Of a DNA stretch of 64,000 nucleotides, positions 33,039 to 42,938 are shown one piece after another (the first letter of the stretch is position 1; each line of letters opens with the position of its first letter). The stretch is from NCBI GenBank assembly GCA_910577315.1, contig CAJTME010000009.1, positions 75,317-139,316 on the forward strand, in the 5' to 3' direction. Under the pieces are notes generated by a model. It was not told the DNA's origin. It ran no database searches and saw only the letters and a list, made by a program, of their open reading frames with translations. This DNA is from an uncultured Muribaculaceae bacterium (GTDB lineage Bacteria; Bacteroidota; Bacteroidia; Bacteroidales; Muribaculaceae). The position numbers and the translations under genes were made by a program.

Positions 33039-34177
33039 GGGTTCAGCTTGCGGTTGCGTATGAGTTTCGACAGGTAATAGGCCATCTCTCCGATGATGGC
33101 GGCGGGGTCGTCCCGGCGGAAGTCGTCGAAGGAGTCGAATCCGGCGAACGAGCATGCCCTGCGCCACTCTGCCCGGTCGAATTTAAACTTGAGGACGCGA
33201 CCTGCAAGTGTTATGACGTCGCCGAGTATCCATTTTGTACGGGTTCCGACAATGGCTCCGGCGTCACCGTCGTATGTGCCGGCGGTGGCCAGACAGTAGT
33301 GTATGTGGGGAATGTCGAATCCGGCCGTGATGGGGGTTGCCAGGCCGCCAGTGTAGCGGGCGTTCATCTCGATGAACGCCGCACGCCCCGTTGTCGGGTC
33401 CACCCGGAAGTCGAGGCCGCACACGCCGTTGTAGTCCACGTGATCGAGGAAAGCCCGGGCATGCTCCACAAGCCCGGGCATGCTGACGATTTCCCGCTGA
33501 GTGGTCGTTCCACCGCCGTCGGTCTTCGTGACCAGCGCGCGGTAGACCGAGGCGCGGAAGAAGGAGCCGTGGCGGACGCAGTCCACGCATACGTCGCCCC
33601 CGGGAATCCATTCTTCGATGAGGGTGTCGGTGTCCGCGTGACGGCGCGCAAGGGCGCCGAGTTCGGCCGGCGTCGAGGGGAAGAAAACGCCCTTCGCGGA
33701 ATTGCCCACCGATGTCTTGAACACCACTGGGAACTCACTCACCTCATCAATAGAACTGTAAACACGCGGCACAGGTACTCCGGCCTCCGCGGCAAGTGCC
33801 GTAGCCGTGCGCTTATTGGACAGGGCGACGAGCTTCTCTTCTGACTCGACCGGAATAACGAGCCACGAGGGGAAGCGGTGCCTGTTGCGGGCGATTACTA
33901 TGCCCTCGTCGTGTGTGGGAAGCAGCACGGTGGGCCGCAGTTCCTCCACTTTCATGAGCAGGCGCGATATGAATTCCTCCTCGTCGGTGAACGGGTCAGG
34001 ATACGTGAACGAGCCCGCGCAGAATCTCGACATACTGCATATGTTGTGCCGGGAAGTGTCGGCGCACCATACCGCCAGCCCCCTGGCCGAGAGGCTGCGC
34101 AGAATGTTGTATCCCACGCGGTTCCAGCAGTATGTCACCAGCACGTCGCAGCGGTTGTGTTTTCTTTTGTCGGACAT
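33035..34177 (-). CDS. ATP-grasp enzyme
   Basis: The ATG at 34177 was chosen because upstream sequence has no family resemblance. The 380-residue protein has an N-terminal Rossmann-like region and an ATP-grasp fold (FPVVFKTSVGNSAKGVF; IEEWIPGG; AAFIEMNARYTGG, the Mg-binding Glu-Met-Asn). ATP-grasp enzymes ligate a carboxylate to an amine or other nucleophile, here perhaps adding an amino acid to a sugar. It lies among the GC-rich genes between GT4 and the initiating transferase; the substrate is unknown. Confidence 0.8.
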   Translation of the reverse strand: MSDKRKHNRCDVLVTYCWNRVGYNILRSLSARGLAVWCADTSRHNICSMSRFCAGSFTYPDPFTDEEEFISRLLMKVEELRPTVLLPTHDEGIVIARNRHRFPSWLVIPVESEEKLVALSNKRTATALAAEAGVPVPRVYSSIDEVSEFPVVFKTSVGNSAKGVFFPSTPAELGALARRHADTDTLIEEWIPGGDVCVDCVRHGSFFRASVYRALVTKTDGGGTTTQREIVSMPGLVEHARAFLDHVDYNGVCGLDFRVDPTTGRAAFIEMNARYTGGLATPITAGFDIPHIHYCLATAGTYDGDAGAIVGTRTKWILGDVITLAGRVLKFKFDRAEWRRACSFAGFDSFDDFRRDDPAAIIGEMAYYLSKLIRNRKLNP

Positions 34178-34223
34178 TATTGAGAAAGATGTTGGTTTCT
34201 GGCTTATGCGTGATGCGGTGCAG

Positions 34224-35369
34224 TTACCGCAATCCGGATGTGGTGGACGATATTTCCCTGTAATATTCCTTGAGGCAGCGGCGCACGTAGCCCTGCTCGT
34301 AGCGTGAGGCGACCAGCGGGCGTGCCGCGGCACCAATGGCCGCAACGGCCCCGGGGTTCCCGACGAACGATTCCATTGCGCCGTGTAGGGCCTCCGCATC
34401 GCGCGGGGGGATGATGACGCCGTTGCGGCCGTCGATGATTATCTCGCGCGAGCCGTTGATGTCGGTCACGATTGACGGGAGGCCCATCGCACCGGCCTCG
34501 ATCACCACGTTGGGGAAGCCCTCCCGGTAGGAGGGGAACACCAGGGCGTCGGCAGCCGCCAGCCACGGACGCACGTCGTCCTGCGGCCCCACAGCCTCGA
34601 TGCCGGGGCATGAGTCGATGACGCGGCGCGCCCCGGACGAGATCGGGTCGAGGCTGTCCTCGTACGGTCCCACCAGCACCAGCCTCACGTCCCGGCGCTT
34701 CTGATACAGCCTGCCGAAAGCCCCGGCGAGCTCGTCCATGCCCTTGTCGCGGACGATGCGCCCGATGAAGATGAAGGTGAACACTCCCGGCTTGCGGAGC
34801 CGTGCAGCCGCCTCCATCACCGTGGAATCCCCGGGATTGTAGCGGTCGAGGTCGATGCCGCGGCAGTTGCCGTGGCCGAGCACCCGCAGGGGCTTCGAGG
34901 TTATGCCATGGTTGAGCAGGTCGGACTTCACACCCTCGCCCTCTGGGATTACGTGGGTGGCGAAGGCGCAGGTGAGGCGGTCGGTGGTCATCAGTATGCG
35001 TCGCTTCATCCCGGTGGAGGTGGGGAACACCAGTCCCGTGAAGGTGTGGACCCGCACCGGCACACGCGCCAGCCACGCCGCCGTCATGCACAGCAGCCCC
35101 GCCTTGGGCGTCATCGAATGGACCATGTCGGGCTTCTCGTGCCGGAACACCCTGACCAGACGCCACAATGACTTCAGGTCGCTGAAAGGCGAGATCTGCC
35201 GCGCCATCTCGACCGTGACCGCACGGGCACCCGCAGCGCGCACCCTGTCCAGTTCAGGCCCGTCGGATGAGACGGAAACCACCTCATGCCCCTCGGCCAT
35301 CAACTCAGGGATCAGCCCGGTAAAGAAGCCGACTGATTGCGCCACCGTTACTGCTCGGATGATTTTCAT
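34224..35369 (-). CDS. Glycosyltransferase family 4 (PglA-like)
   Basis: The 381-residue GT-B protein shows the N-terminal nucleotide-sugar transferase pattern (RAVTVAQSVGFFTGLIPEL, HSMTPKAGLL, HTFTGLVFPT). The C-terminal EX7E-type motif is FPSYREGFPNVVIEAGAMGLP. The pattern resembles PglA and related enzymes that add the second sugar to an undecaprenyl-diphospho-bacillosamine-type carrier. Its position with the PglC-like and PglE-like genes agrees with that. Confidence 0.88.
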   Translation of the reverse strand: MKIIRAVTVAQSVGFFTGLIPELMAEGHEVVSVSSDGPELDRVRAAGARAVTVEMARQISPFSDLKSLWRLVRVFRHEKPDMVHSMTPKAGLLCMTAAWLARVPVRVHTFTGLVFPTSTGMKRRILMTTDRLTCAFATHVIPEGEGVKSDLLNHGITSKPLRVLGHGNCRGIDLDRYNPGDSTVMEAAARLRKPGVFTFIFIGRIVRDKGMDELAGAFGRLYQKRRDVRLVLVGPYEDSLDPISSGARRVIDSCPGIEAVGPQDDVRPWLAAADALVFPSYREGFPNVVIEAGAMGLPSIVTDINGSREIIIDGRNGVIIPPRDAEALHGAMESFVGNPGAVAAIGAAARPLVASRYEQGYVRRCLKEYYREISSTTSGLR

Positions 35370-35415
35370 AGGATTGGTTTGATATTCAAAAGAGAAAATG
35401 CCCTTACGAGTTTCT

Positions 35416-36384
35416 TCATCTTAATGAAAGAATAGAGTGTAATCTATATGTGAGCGACATTTTTAACATTCTTGCAAATGCAGTCAGCTTAATTAAAGCT
35501 GCCGACTTGCTGTTAAGTATGATTCGTTCAGCCACTGAAGTTTTATAGTTCCACTGCTGCACGCTATCCCTAATCAGTTGCAGATATGGATGCTCCTTCT
35601 TGGCGATAACCGCTGCCTCGTCGTAAGCGCATCCAATCACACCGTTAAGGCGTGAGCGGGTCAATGCGTGAAACACACCTGCACGGGATTGCTCGGGAAT
35701 AGCCCGGAGACGCAGTTTATCGAAAGCATACTCGTATTCGAGCCCACCCTTGGTGGTATGCGACAGACTCAGAGGTTGACGTGTATAGTTGTATAGATTG
35801 GTATAGATGAATCGTGGTGGTTTTGACATGGCAAAAACATATGCTATGTTCATTAACAGATCTTCACCACTGGTGATTTCTCTCGGAATATCGAGCATCG
35901 ATGGCGACAATATCTTGCGTCGGTAGAGTTTAGCCCATGGTGATGACGGGATACGGCCATCCATGGTCGCAGTCTGCCATATTTCCGGTTTATACATCTC
36001 CTCAATTTTTCTTGATGGAGGATAGAGAAAACCCACCACGAGGTCAGTCCCATCACTTGCTGCGGCTGCCATGTCGGCCAGTGCGTTTTCGGTTAATGAG
36101 TCATCTGAGTCGACGAACGTCACCCATTCACCACTGGCAGCTTCCAAGGCCCGTTTGCGCGCGTGTGACACACCGGTGTTGTGATGGCTGATAAGAACGA
36201 TTGACACATGCGGATGCTCACTGCTGAATTATCGTACTTTATCACCGGTGTCATCTTTGCTGCCATCGTCGGATACCACAATTTCGAAATCTTGAAATGA
36301 CTGGTTGACGATAGACTGCAGGCACCGTTCTATTGTCGAGCTGGCATTATATGCCGGAATCAACACTGAAATTAACTTTCTCAT
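35416..36384 (-). pseudogene. GT2 glycosyltransferase interrupted by one nonsense codon
   Basis: From the ATG at 36384 the frame gives a normal GT2 N-terminus (LISVLIPAYNASSTIERCLQ; EIVVSDDGSKD). It stops at a TAA (36229-36231) after 51 residues. The same frame then continues without a gap as a full GT2: GVSHARKRALEAASGEWVTFVDSDDS and a C-terminal region to 35416. Restoring one codon would give about 322 residues, the usual size. The start overlaps the preceding GT4 by ATGA, so it was part of the operon. A sequencing error would look the same. Confidence 0.8.
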
Positions 36385-37454
36385 TTCAAATAGCTATAAG
36401 ACCGGTAGTAACCATCCGCCATGGCTGATATGTCAAATTGTTTGGCTCGAGACCGGCATAATTTTGATATTTCAATTCTTCGGTTCCGGTCATTGTCTAA
36501 ATTGATGATTTCATTGGCGAAGGATTCCGCATCTTGGTGTGGAAAGAGGATGCCGGCACCGGCAACTACTTCACGCAGGCCATCGACATCAGAGGCGAGA
36601 AACGGCTTGCCCACGCTCATTCCCTCGACAGAAGACAGCGAAAGCCCCTCAAAATGCGAGGACATCGCCACATAGTCTGCCGCGTGAAGCAACTGGGGTA
36701 CGTCAGTACGTAATCCAAGGAAATGGACACGGTGTGTAACGCCTTCTGTCGCAGACAGTTTTTCAAGCTCCGGGCGTCTTGCACCTTCGCCCACGAGGAA
36801 GAGGTGAAAGTTATCAGGGAGATAATTAAGCGACTTGATGAGTGTATCCTGATCTTTTTCCCAACGGAAGCCGGCCACCATGATAATCTTGCGAGTCCCG
36901 GGTGCGATTGACTCCAATTCGGGCGAAGGTTCGGCTGACGCGTATTTATCCACATCCACACCATTGTTGATGGTCGATATGTCGCTCTTACATTCGCCTA
37001 TATAGCCGCGCAGGTTTTCCTCGGCTTTTTGGGATATGCAAATCACTTTATCGTAGCGCGAGTACATCCATCGGTCGATAGGCGCGAACCATCTGTGACT
37101 TCTTCTTCGATTTGAGCCGCCGTGTTCGGTAGTTATCAATTTGATGGATTTACCTATCGCAGCAATGGCTGCAAAAATTTGAGGGGCGTAATTGTGGGTG
37201 TGCACGATGTCATAGTGCGAAAGCAGCCTGCGAAGCCGTAATATATGTACGGGATTATATACCGATTCTCCCTCGGAAAACGAGAATACATTTATGCCGA
37301 GGCTAACAATTGAATCCTTGAAAGGGGTTCGGACTCCATCAAAGAGCAGCAGGTCCACGTCGTGTCCCAGCGCCTTAAGACGCGGCAACAGGTCCACCAT
37401 CAGCTTCTCAGCTCCCCCCGTGCGTAGGGAGGTGATTACGTGCAGGATTTTCAT
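36381..37454 (-). CDS. Glycosyltransferase family 4
   Basis: The 357-residue GT-B protein opens with LHVITSLRTGGAEKLMVDL, the glycine-rich acceptor loop of GT4. It has the donor-site motif HFEGLSLSSVEGMSVGKP (EX7E-type) near residue 280. It transfers a sugar from a nucleotide donor to the growing lipid-linked repeat on the cytoplasmic face. It overlaps glf by 4 bp upstream and the GT2 pseudogene by 4 bp downstream. Donor and linkage are unknown. Confidence 0.88.
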   Translation of the reverse strand: MKILHVITSLRTGGAEKLMVDLLPRLKALGHDVDLLLFDGVRTPFKDSIVSLGINVFSFSEGESVYNPVHILRLRRLLSHYDIVHTHNYAPQIFAAIAAIGKSIKLITTEHGGSNRRRSHRWFAPIDRWMYSRYDKVICISQKAEENLRGYIGECKSDISTINNGVDVDKYASAEPSPELESIAPGTRKIIMVAGFRWEKDQDTLIKSLNYLPDNFHLFLVGEGARRPELEKLSATEGVTHRVHFLGLRTDVPQLLHAADYVAMSSHFEGLSLSSVEGMSVGKPFLASDVDGLREVVAGAGILFPHQDAESFANEIINLDNDRNRRIEISKLCRSRAKQFDISAMADGYYRSYSYLK

Positions 37455-38599
37455 ATTTCAATCGCCAAAGCCTGTTCCACGATGGGAGCCATGTCGTAAT
37501 ACCGATAGTCGGCAAGCCTGCCACCGAATATGACGTCGCTTTCTTTAGCAGCCAAATTGCGATATTTGTCAGCCAGTTCGTTATTACGGTCATCGTTAAC
37601 TGGATAATACGGTTCCATTCCAGGCTTCCATTCGGTAGAGTATTCCCGGCTTATGACAGTTTTCGGACAATCGTAGACTTCCTGCCCAAACATTTCAAAG
37701 TGCTTATGTTCAATTATCCGGGTATAAGGCACCTCACGGTCAGTATAGTTTACCACGGCGTTCCCTTGATAGTTGGGGGTATCTTCCACAACTGTCTCGA
37801 ACGACACCGTGCGGTACTGCAGCTTGCCGAACCGATAGTCGTAGAACTCATCAAGAGGGCCAGTGTAAACAAGTTTGTCGGCAACCTCTTGCCAACATAT
37901 CTTGGTATCGTCCGAAGAGCTTCCAGTGCAGAATTCTCTGAAGAAATCACACTCCAGCCGCACATCAGTCCCTTCAAGCAGCCCGTCAATCAGCCTGGTA
38001 TATCCTCCGATTGGTATTCCCTGGTATTTGTCGTTGAAATAGTTGTTGTCAAATATCATGCGCACAGGGAGGCGCTTTATGATGAAAGCTGGAAGGTCAG
38101 AGCATTTTCTGCCCCATTGTTTTTCTGTATAGCCTTTTATAAGAGCCTCATAAATGTCATTGCCAATTAACAGACGCGCCTGTTCTTCAAGATTGGCCGG
38201 TTCCCTCCCGCATAATTTTGTCCTTGCTTCTTCCCGCTGTTCCTCTAAAATTGCATGGGCTTGCTGAGGAGTTGTCACATGCCACATCTGATAGAATGTG
38301 TTCATGTTGAAAGGAAGGTTGTAGAGCGTTCCGCGGTAGTTTGCTACTGGGCAGTTGGTGTATCGGTTGAACTCGACGATGGAATTGACGAAGTCCCATA
38401 CGGCCTTGTTTGAAGTATGGAAAATATGTGCGCCATATTTGTGGACGTTGATGCCTTCGATGTTTTCGCAATATACATTTCCGCCGATGTGCGGGCGTTT
38501 GTCTATTACCAGACATCTTTTGCCGGCTTGCTTTGCCCGATAGGCAAAGACGGAACCGAACAGGCCGGAGCCGACAATTAAATAATCGTATTTCTGCAT
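37451..38599 (-). CDS. glf: UDP-galactopyranose mutase
   Basis: The 382-residue flavoprotein opens with the FAD-binding YDYLIVGSGLFGSVFA and shows the mutase signatures: HIGGNVYCE, YGAHIFHT, LPFNMNTFYQMW, TEKQWG and the C-terminal EPYYPVNDDRN. It converts UDP-galactopyranose to UDP-galactofuranose, so the polysaccharide probably contains galactofuranose. The length is normal. It overlaps the following GT4 by ATGA. Confidence 0.95.
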   Translation of the reverse strand: MQKYDYLIVGSGLFGSVFAYRAKQAGKRCLVIDKRPHIGGNVYCENIEGINVHKYGAHIFHTSNKAVWDFVNSIVEFNRYTNCPVANYRGTLYNLPFNMNTFYQMWHVTTPQQAHAILEEQREEARTKLCGREPANLEEQARLLIGNDIYEALIKGYTEKQWGRKCSDLPAFIIKRLPVRMIFDNNYFNDKYQGIPIGGYTRLIDGLLEGTDVRLECDFFREFCTGSSSDDTKICWQEVADKLVYTGPLDEFYDYRFGKLQYRTVSFETVVEDTPNYQGNAVVNYTDREVPYTRIIEHKHFEMFGQEVYDCPKTVISREYSTEWKPGMEPYYPVNDDRNNELADKYRNLAAKESDVIFGGRLADYRYYDMAPIVEQALAIEI

Positions 38600-38600
38600 G

Positions 38601-39638
38601 TTATCGTTTAAAACTAACCCTTAACCGGGGCATGATATAGGGAGTGATGATGCGGTTGAATAAACCACTGGCTATCTTATATATCACGAAATTGCTTAGC
38701 GTTGCATTTTTGATACCGCATATGATTCTTGATTTCACACCGATGCCGTTTGATTGGAGCGGCGTGAATCCTACTCTTCTGCATCTACCGATGATCTCTT
38801 TAAATTCCTTATAGCCGTACCCAGAAGTCAGAATACGGGAATAGCCGAAGATTTTCTTTGAGTTGACACTGTCGATACAGGCTTTATATACTTGGGGCTT
38901 TTTATTAACTCCGAAAAAACCCAATGCACCCATTATGTCGTTAAATGAATCAAGATAATCCACCACGCACCGGCGCGCATGTTCTTTGGCGCGGTTAGTG
39001 GACGCACTGGATTCCCGAACGACATACCGGTAAATATCGGCTTTACACGACAGGTATCGGGCATCAGCTATAAAGACGGTGGAAACGAATAGCTGATCCT
39101 CTCCAACACGATATGGTTTGAACCGGATGTTATGCCGGTCAAGAAAATCCTTGCGGTAGATGTATATCCAGCAGAATGACGGCAAACCACATTGTTTCTC
39201 GGAAAGGAATTCATGTGTCGTCCCATAATATTCCAACTCGTCTACAATCGGTTTGATTTCCCAAAAGTCATAGCTGCTGTAGAAATGTATGACATCTACG
39301 TCATCGCGCTCGGCATACTTGCGAAAAGCAATATTAAGGCCATTGTCAAGTAAATAATCGTCTGGATCGACGAAACCGACAAATTTTCCATTCGCAGCAT
39401 CAATGCCTCGGTTGCGGGCAGCGGCGACTCCTGAATTTTGCTGATTTATAAGTCGGAAATTCTTATGTAAATCCACATACCGCTGGCAAATAGCCGGGGA
39501 ATTGTCCGTAGATCCGTCGTTCACGAGTATCACCTCATATTCCTCAGGTGCCAGTCCTTGACGAAGGATGGAGTTCAGACATTTTTCCAGATACACCTCC
39601 ATATTGTAGATTGGCAGCACGAGACTCAGCAGCATCAC
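38601..39638 (-). CDS. Glycosyltransferase family 2
   Basis: The 345-residue GT-A protein has the standard N-terminus SLVLPIYNMEVYLEKCL, VNDGSTDNS, AAARNRGID and the DxD-type motif VDPDDYL. A variable C-terminal region follows. It adds one sugar of the repeat on the cytoplasmic side. Downstream of glf by one base and upstream-overlapped by the next GT gene (4 bp), it lies in the middle of the operon. The specific sugar cannot be inferred. Confidence 0.9.
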   Translation of the reverse strand: MMLLSLVLPIYNMEVYLEKCLNSILRQGLAPEEYEVILVNDGSTDNSPAICQRYVDLHKNFRLINQQNSGVAAARNRGIDAANGKFVGFVDPDDYLLDNGLNIAFRKYAERDDVDVIHFYSSYDFWEIKPIVDELEYYGTTHEFLSEKQCGLPSFCWIYIYRKDFLDRHNIRFKPYRVGEDQLFVSTVFIADARYLSCKADIYRYVVRESSASTNRAKEHARRCVVDYLDSFNDIMGALGFFGVNKKPQVYKACIDSVNSKKIFGYSRILTSGYGYKEFKEIIGRCRRVGFTPLQSNGIGVKSRIICGIKNATLSNFVIYKIASGLFNRIITPYIMPRLRVSFKR

Positions 39639-40627
39639 TTGTTCAATATAAAGTTATTCAGTGATTTATATTCATTACCATGCGCAAATGCCATTCCCTT
39701 TAAAGTGCCATGTACAAAAGCGACAAGATGTTTTGGATGGAATTTGGCAATGGAGAACAGGACGCGTGTAAACGACCCCAGCGCAAAGCGCCATGAGAAG
39801 GCGAGGGCGCACAATGCCTTTTCCCGCCCGCTGTTGCCGTCAAGGTCATAGCATGTGCGGTACCACGTCATGTAATAGGACAGCGCACGGTATTTTATTT
39901 TTCTGTATGTCTTGTTGTGAACGTTGTTGGTTCCTGCGTCAAGATGCAATATTCCGGTTCCGTGGGCCATTAGCACTTTATAACCATTCTTATGCAACTT
40001 GTATGACATTATCTGATCCTCACCAAACGTTCCGGCTGGAAATTGGTCAATCCATAATTCATGCTCATAATGTATTGCCCGGAATGCCTCGGTCTTGCAC
40101 AGGCAGGCTGTGCCGGGAAAGCTTTGGGTAAGATAGACGCCTTTGTCCTTTGGGTTGCCGTTGAATGAGAAAGTTCCGTTCCTTTGAATTTTTATAGCCC
40201 AGTTGTCATCCTTCCGCGCGTACACTCCGTTTGCCATATAATACCCCAGCTTCTTGAAATGGCTCATCCCGACATTGTCGAAAGTCTCAGGCGCGATGCA
40301 ATCGGCACCCTGCGCCGTCATGGCGTCATATAACTTTTCGACAGCGTCATCCGGAAAATAAATGTCATCGTCAAGAATAAGCAGATATTCCGTGTCAACT
40401 CCCTGAAGAGAGGCTGCCCGCTGATGCACAAGCCCCTTGTGGACCGGCACATACTCCTCCATTCCGACTTGAAAATCAGGACGCTTGTAACCTTCAGCCA
40501 AAAATACGAAGATGTGCCGGGGCTTTACTGTCTGATTATGCAGTGACTCCAGTTCCTTACGGTACATGTCGCCGGCCGTACCCAACGTGCGTATGGCCAC
40601 ACTGTATTCAAATTTCTGTTTATTCAT
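39635..40627 (-). CDS. GT2-like glycosyltransferase
   Basis: The 330-residue protein has a GT-A fold with a less common N-terminus (YSVAIRTLGTAGDMYRKEL), the metal-binding DDDIYFP and a later FGEDQIMSYKL, which may hold the catalytic base. These mark it as a GT2 relative distinct from the other GTs of the locus. It overlaps both neighbours (4 and 8 bp). Donor unknown. Confidence 0.82.
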   Translation of the reverse strand: MNKQKFEYSVAIRTLGTAGDMYRKELESLHNQTVKPRHIFVFLAEGYKRPDFQVGMEEYVPVHKGLVHQRAASLQGVDTEYLLILDDDIYFPDDAVEKLYDAMTAQGADCIAPETFDNVGMSHFKKLGYYMANGVYARKDDNWAIKIQRNGTFSFNGNPKDKGVYLTQSFPGTACLCKTEAFRAIHYEHELWIDQFPAGTFGEDQIMSYKLHKNGYKVLMAHGTGILHLDAGTNNVHNKTYRKIKYRALSYYMTWYRTCYDLDGNSGREKALCALAFSWRFALGSFTRVLFSIAKFHPKHLVAFVHGTLKGMAFAHGNEYKSLNNFILNK

Positions 40628-41519
40628 TTACGAAATATTTATGTTTCCAGTAATAGTAGAGTCCGTATCCGGCCGGTATACATAGGGCTACGAGCCATTT
40701 GTACGGGCATTTGAAAATCTCACCTATGCCACGGTTGTCAAACTTGCTGTATACTATGTATAGCAATGTCTGCTTGATGCGCATTCTTAGGTTAAAGTGG
40801 TGGGACATGGTTTCAAGTGATCCCTCAATACCGCCCTTCGGGCACAGGAACCTCAGCTTTTTACCTTGCAGGGTCAACCCCCCCTCGAGATAATCGCAGA
40901 TGTATATGATTCTGTTTATGAAGAGCATGTCGCGTTCTTTCGCCATCCGGATCCACACCATCCCCTCGCTCATGAATTTTTCGCCGGGATATACCGTAAA
41001 CGGATGCCTGCGCAGACATTCCGTAACCCAGACTTCGGCGTTGTCAGCCGACGAGCCGGCGTTGTATTTCATTTCTATGAAATTGCTGATGGCATAATCT
41101 TTTGGAAATATTGATTCTTTCATTGCAGTCAATCCGCCATTTACCTGCTTACCTCTGAGGAACGACATGCCGCAGAGATTTTGGTTACGGACTTTGTGCC
41201 ATTCAGATATGACTGTCTCCACGGCATCTTCTGTCAGCATGTCGTCGCTGTCCACAATAAAGAATAATTCGCCGGTTGCCATCCGGGCGCCAAGGTTTAT
41301 TGCGGTGTGTTTCCCTTCATTTGGTTTTATTATGTACCGCACATTCAACCTTGCGTCTTCCAGCCATGGTTTCACAATGCTCTCCGTGCCATCTGTGGAT
41401 CCATCGTCAACGATTAGCCACTCGAAATCAAGGGAGGTCTGCCTGCACAGGCTTTCATATAGGTTCGGTAACAGATGTGCCCGGTTATAGGTGGGTGTGA
41501 AAATTGTTACGGCTGACAT
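40620..41519 (-). CDS. Glycosyltransferase family 2
   Basis: The 299-residue product reads TIFTPTYNRAHLLPNLYESL, IVDDGSTDGT, NEGKHTAINLGA and the DxD motif VDSDDML. This is the GT2 subgroup with an EGKHxAIN loop. A C-terminal hydrophobic patch may attach it to the membrane. A 106-bp gap separates it from the Wzy gene upstream, without an obvious promoter. Confidence 0.9.
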   Translation of the reverse strand: MSAVTIFTPTYNRAHLLPNLYESLCRQTSLDFEWLIVDDGSTDGTESIVKPWLEDARLNVRYIIKPNEGKHTAINLGARMATGELFFIVDSDDMLTEDAVETVISEWHKVRNQNLCGMSFLRGKQVNGGLTAMKESIFPKDYAISNFIEMKYNAGSSADNAEVWVTECLRRHPFTVYPGEKFMSEGMVWIRMAKERDMLFINRIIYICDYLEGGLTLQGKKLRFLCPKGGIEGSLETMSHHFNLRMRIKQTLLYIVYSKFDNRGIGEIFKCPYKWLVALCIPAGYGLYYYWKHKYFVNE

Positions 41520-41625
41520 AAGTCTTTGGTGATAGGGTGTGGTTATCCCTTCTTATAATGCTTAATGTAGATTATGCCGGTATAAGAAGTGGAAAAACTA
41601 TAATAGGAAAGGCCTGTTGACATAA

Positions 41626-42792
41626 TCATTTTGGGAACCTGAAGGCTGGGCGATAGAACTTGTCATTATCGTATCTATGATCGTATTCGAAATGGCTCCA
41701 TAAGGGATCCGGATTTCTATGACCATTGGTTAAAAATGTTTTGTATGGATATAAATAATAGCCATTTTGCCAAGCGACATAAACTCTCACATACAGGAGC
41801 AACATCACGGTTATCATTACAATGCCCAACGAATTTTTAATTTTTTTCCTGTTGCGAGCAGTGGTGCAGATTAATGTTATTGTATATATTATCCCCAATG
41901 TGAAATACCAGGCGATACGTCCGCCCTCGCTGGACCTTATGAACAATAACAAAATTGCACAGAATGCCCATGACATATTTAAAAATATTAGATTATGACG
42001 GGAAGGATCAATTTTTTTGTAATTGCTTAAGATTATACAAACAAAGAAAGCAACTTCCAAAAAATAAGCTATTCTGGCTCCAGAATCAGCATTGTAACCG
42101 TTCATGGACATGGTTGATATACTTGCGTATGCATCATATAGCGAACTTGTGATGCCGGAAAAACCAACTATTGCGCATACCGCTAATATTGCAATTACCT
42201 TACTTGGTTCCCATTTTTTCGTAGGCATGAAATATAATCCCGCAAATACAACTCCTGATTTATGAAGAGAGGCCACGATGAGCGCAATAATGAAAAACTT
42301 CCATTTTTTACCCTCAATCAAATAGTTTACGCCAACCCATGCCACTGAAAACGCCAACACCTGCCGAAGGTATGTGAAAGAGAAGAAAAATGCCATTCCC
42401 AAGAAAATGATTATAGCCAAGGGATAATTCGTCATATTCTTGGAAAAAGCCTTGTAAAAACAAAAATACATTATCAACGTAATAGTGAGAATGTAGATAT
42501 ATCGGTTAGCCGAGAATAACGCAATCAGGAGACTTAGGGATGAATATCCCGGTTCAAAATATGTAAGAGCTGCTATTGTGTCATACCGAAGTCCATATGT
42601 AATGCCGTTTGCGATACTGTCAAATACATCTGCGTAGATATACCGGTCGTATCCTCCAAACATATCAGACAAACCCACAAACAGGGCTAATGCGCCAAGG
42701 TAGTAAGCCAAGAAGGTTTTATTACGGTTAACTGCGTCACCGTCAGCATAGGCAAGGACGGGTATGAAGAAAATAATCAAATACAGCCACAT
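41626..42792 (-). CDS. wzy: EpsG-family polysaccharide polymerase (Wzy)
   Basis: The 388-residue protein has about ten transmembrane helices and the EpsG-family traits: an N-terminal helix followed by FVGLSDMFGGYDRYIY, FEPGYSSLSLLI, a long FTYLRQVLAFSVAW segment and SLHKSGVVF. Wzy joins lipid-linked repeat units in the periplasm. It is the only polymerase candidate of the locus and works with the Wzx flippase at 49557. In the 146 bp upstream of it I see no gene. Confidence 0.88.
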   Translation of the reverse strand: MWLYLIIFFIPVLAYADGDAVNRNKTFLAYYLGALALFVGLSDMFGGYDRYIYADVFDSIANGITYGLRYDTIAALTYFEPGYSSLSLLIALFSANRYIYILTITLIMYFCFYKAFSKNMTNYPLAIIIFLGMAFFFSFTYLRQVLAFSVAWVGVNYLIEGKKWKFFIIALIVASLHKSGVVFAGLYFMPTKKWEPSKVIAILAVCAIVGFSGITSSLYDAYASISTMSMNGYNADSGARIAYFLEVAFFVCIILSNYKKIDPSRHNLIFLNMSWAFCAILLLFIRSSEGGRIAWYFTLGIIYTITLICTTARNRKKIKNSLGIVMITVMLLLYVRVYVAWQNGYYLYPYKTFLTNGHRNPDPLWSHFEYDHRYDNDKFYRPAFRFPK

Positions 42793-42938
42793 AAATGCTT
42801 TTTCAAATGCATTTCAATTGAACAGGGTGAACTTATTGTCTGAGGATGGCTTCGCGGCCAGCGATACACATACAAGGATGCGGTTGGTTTCCGTTTTTCA
42901 AGTGCGCCGGAATAGGCTTGGAACTCATATCCGATGCA

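Noticed and set aside
34204..35166. 320-codon minus-strand frame inside the GT4 gene
   Set aside because: It overlaps the real GT4 frame on the same strand, is Arg/Pro/Gly-rich and has no motifs; a codon-bias shadow.
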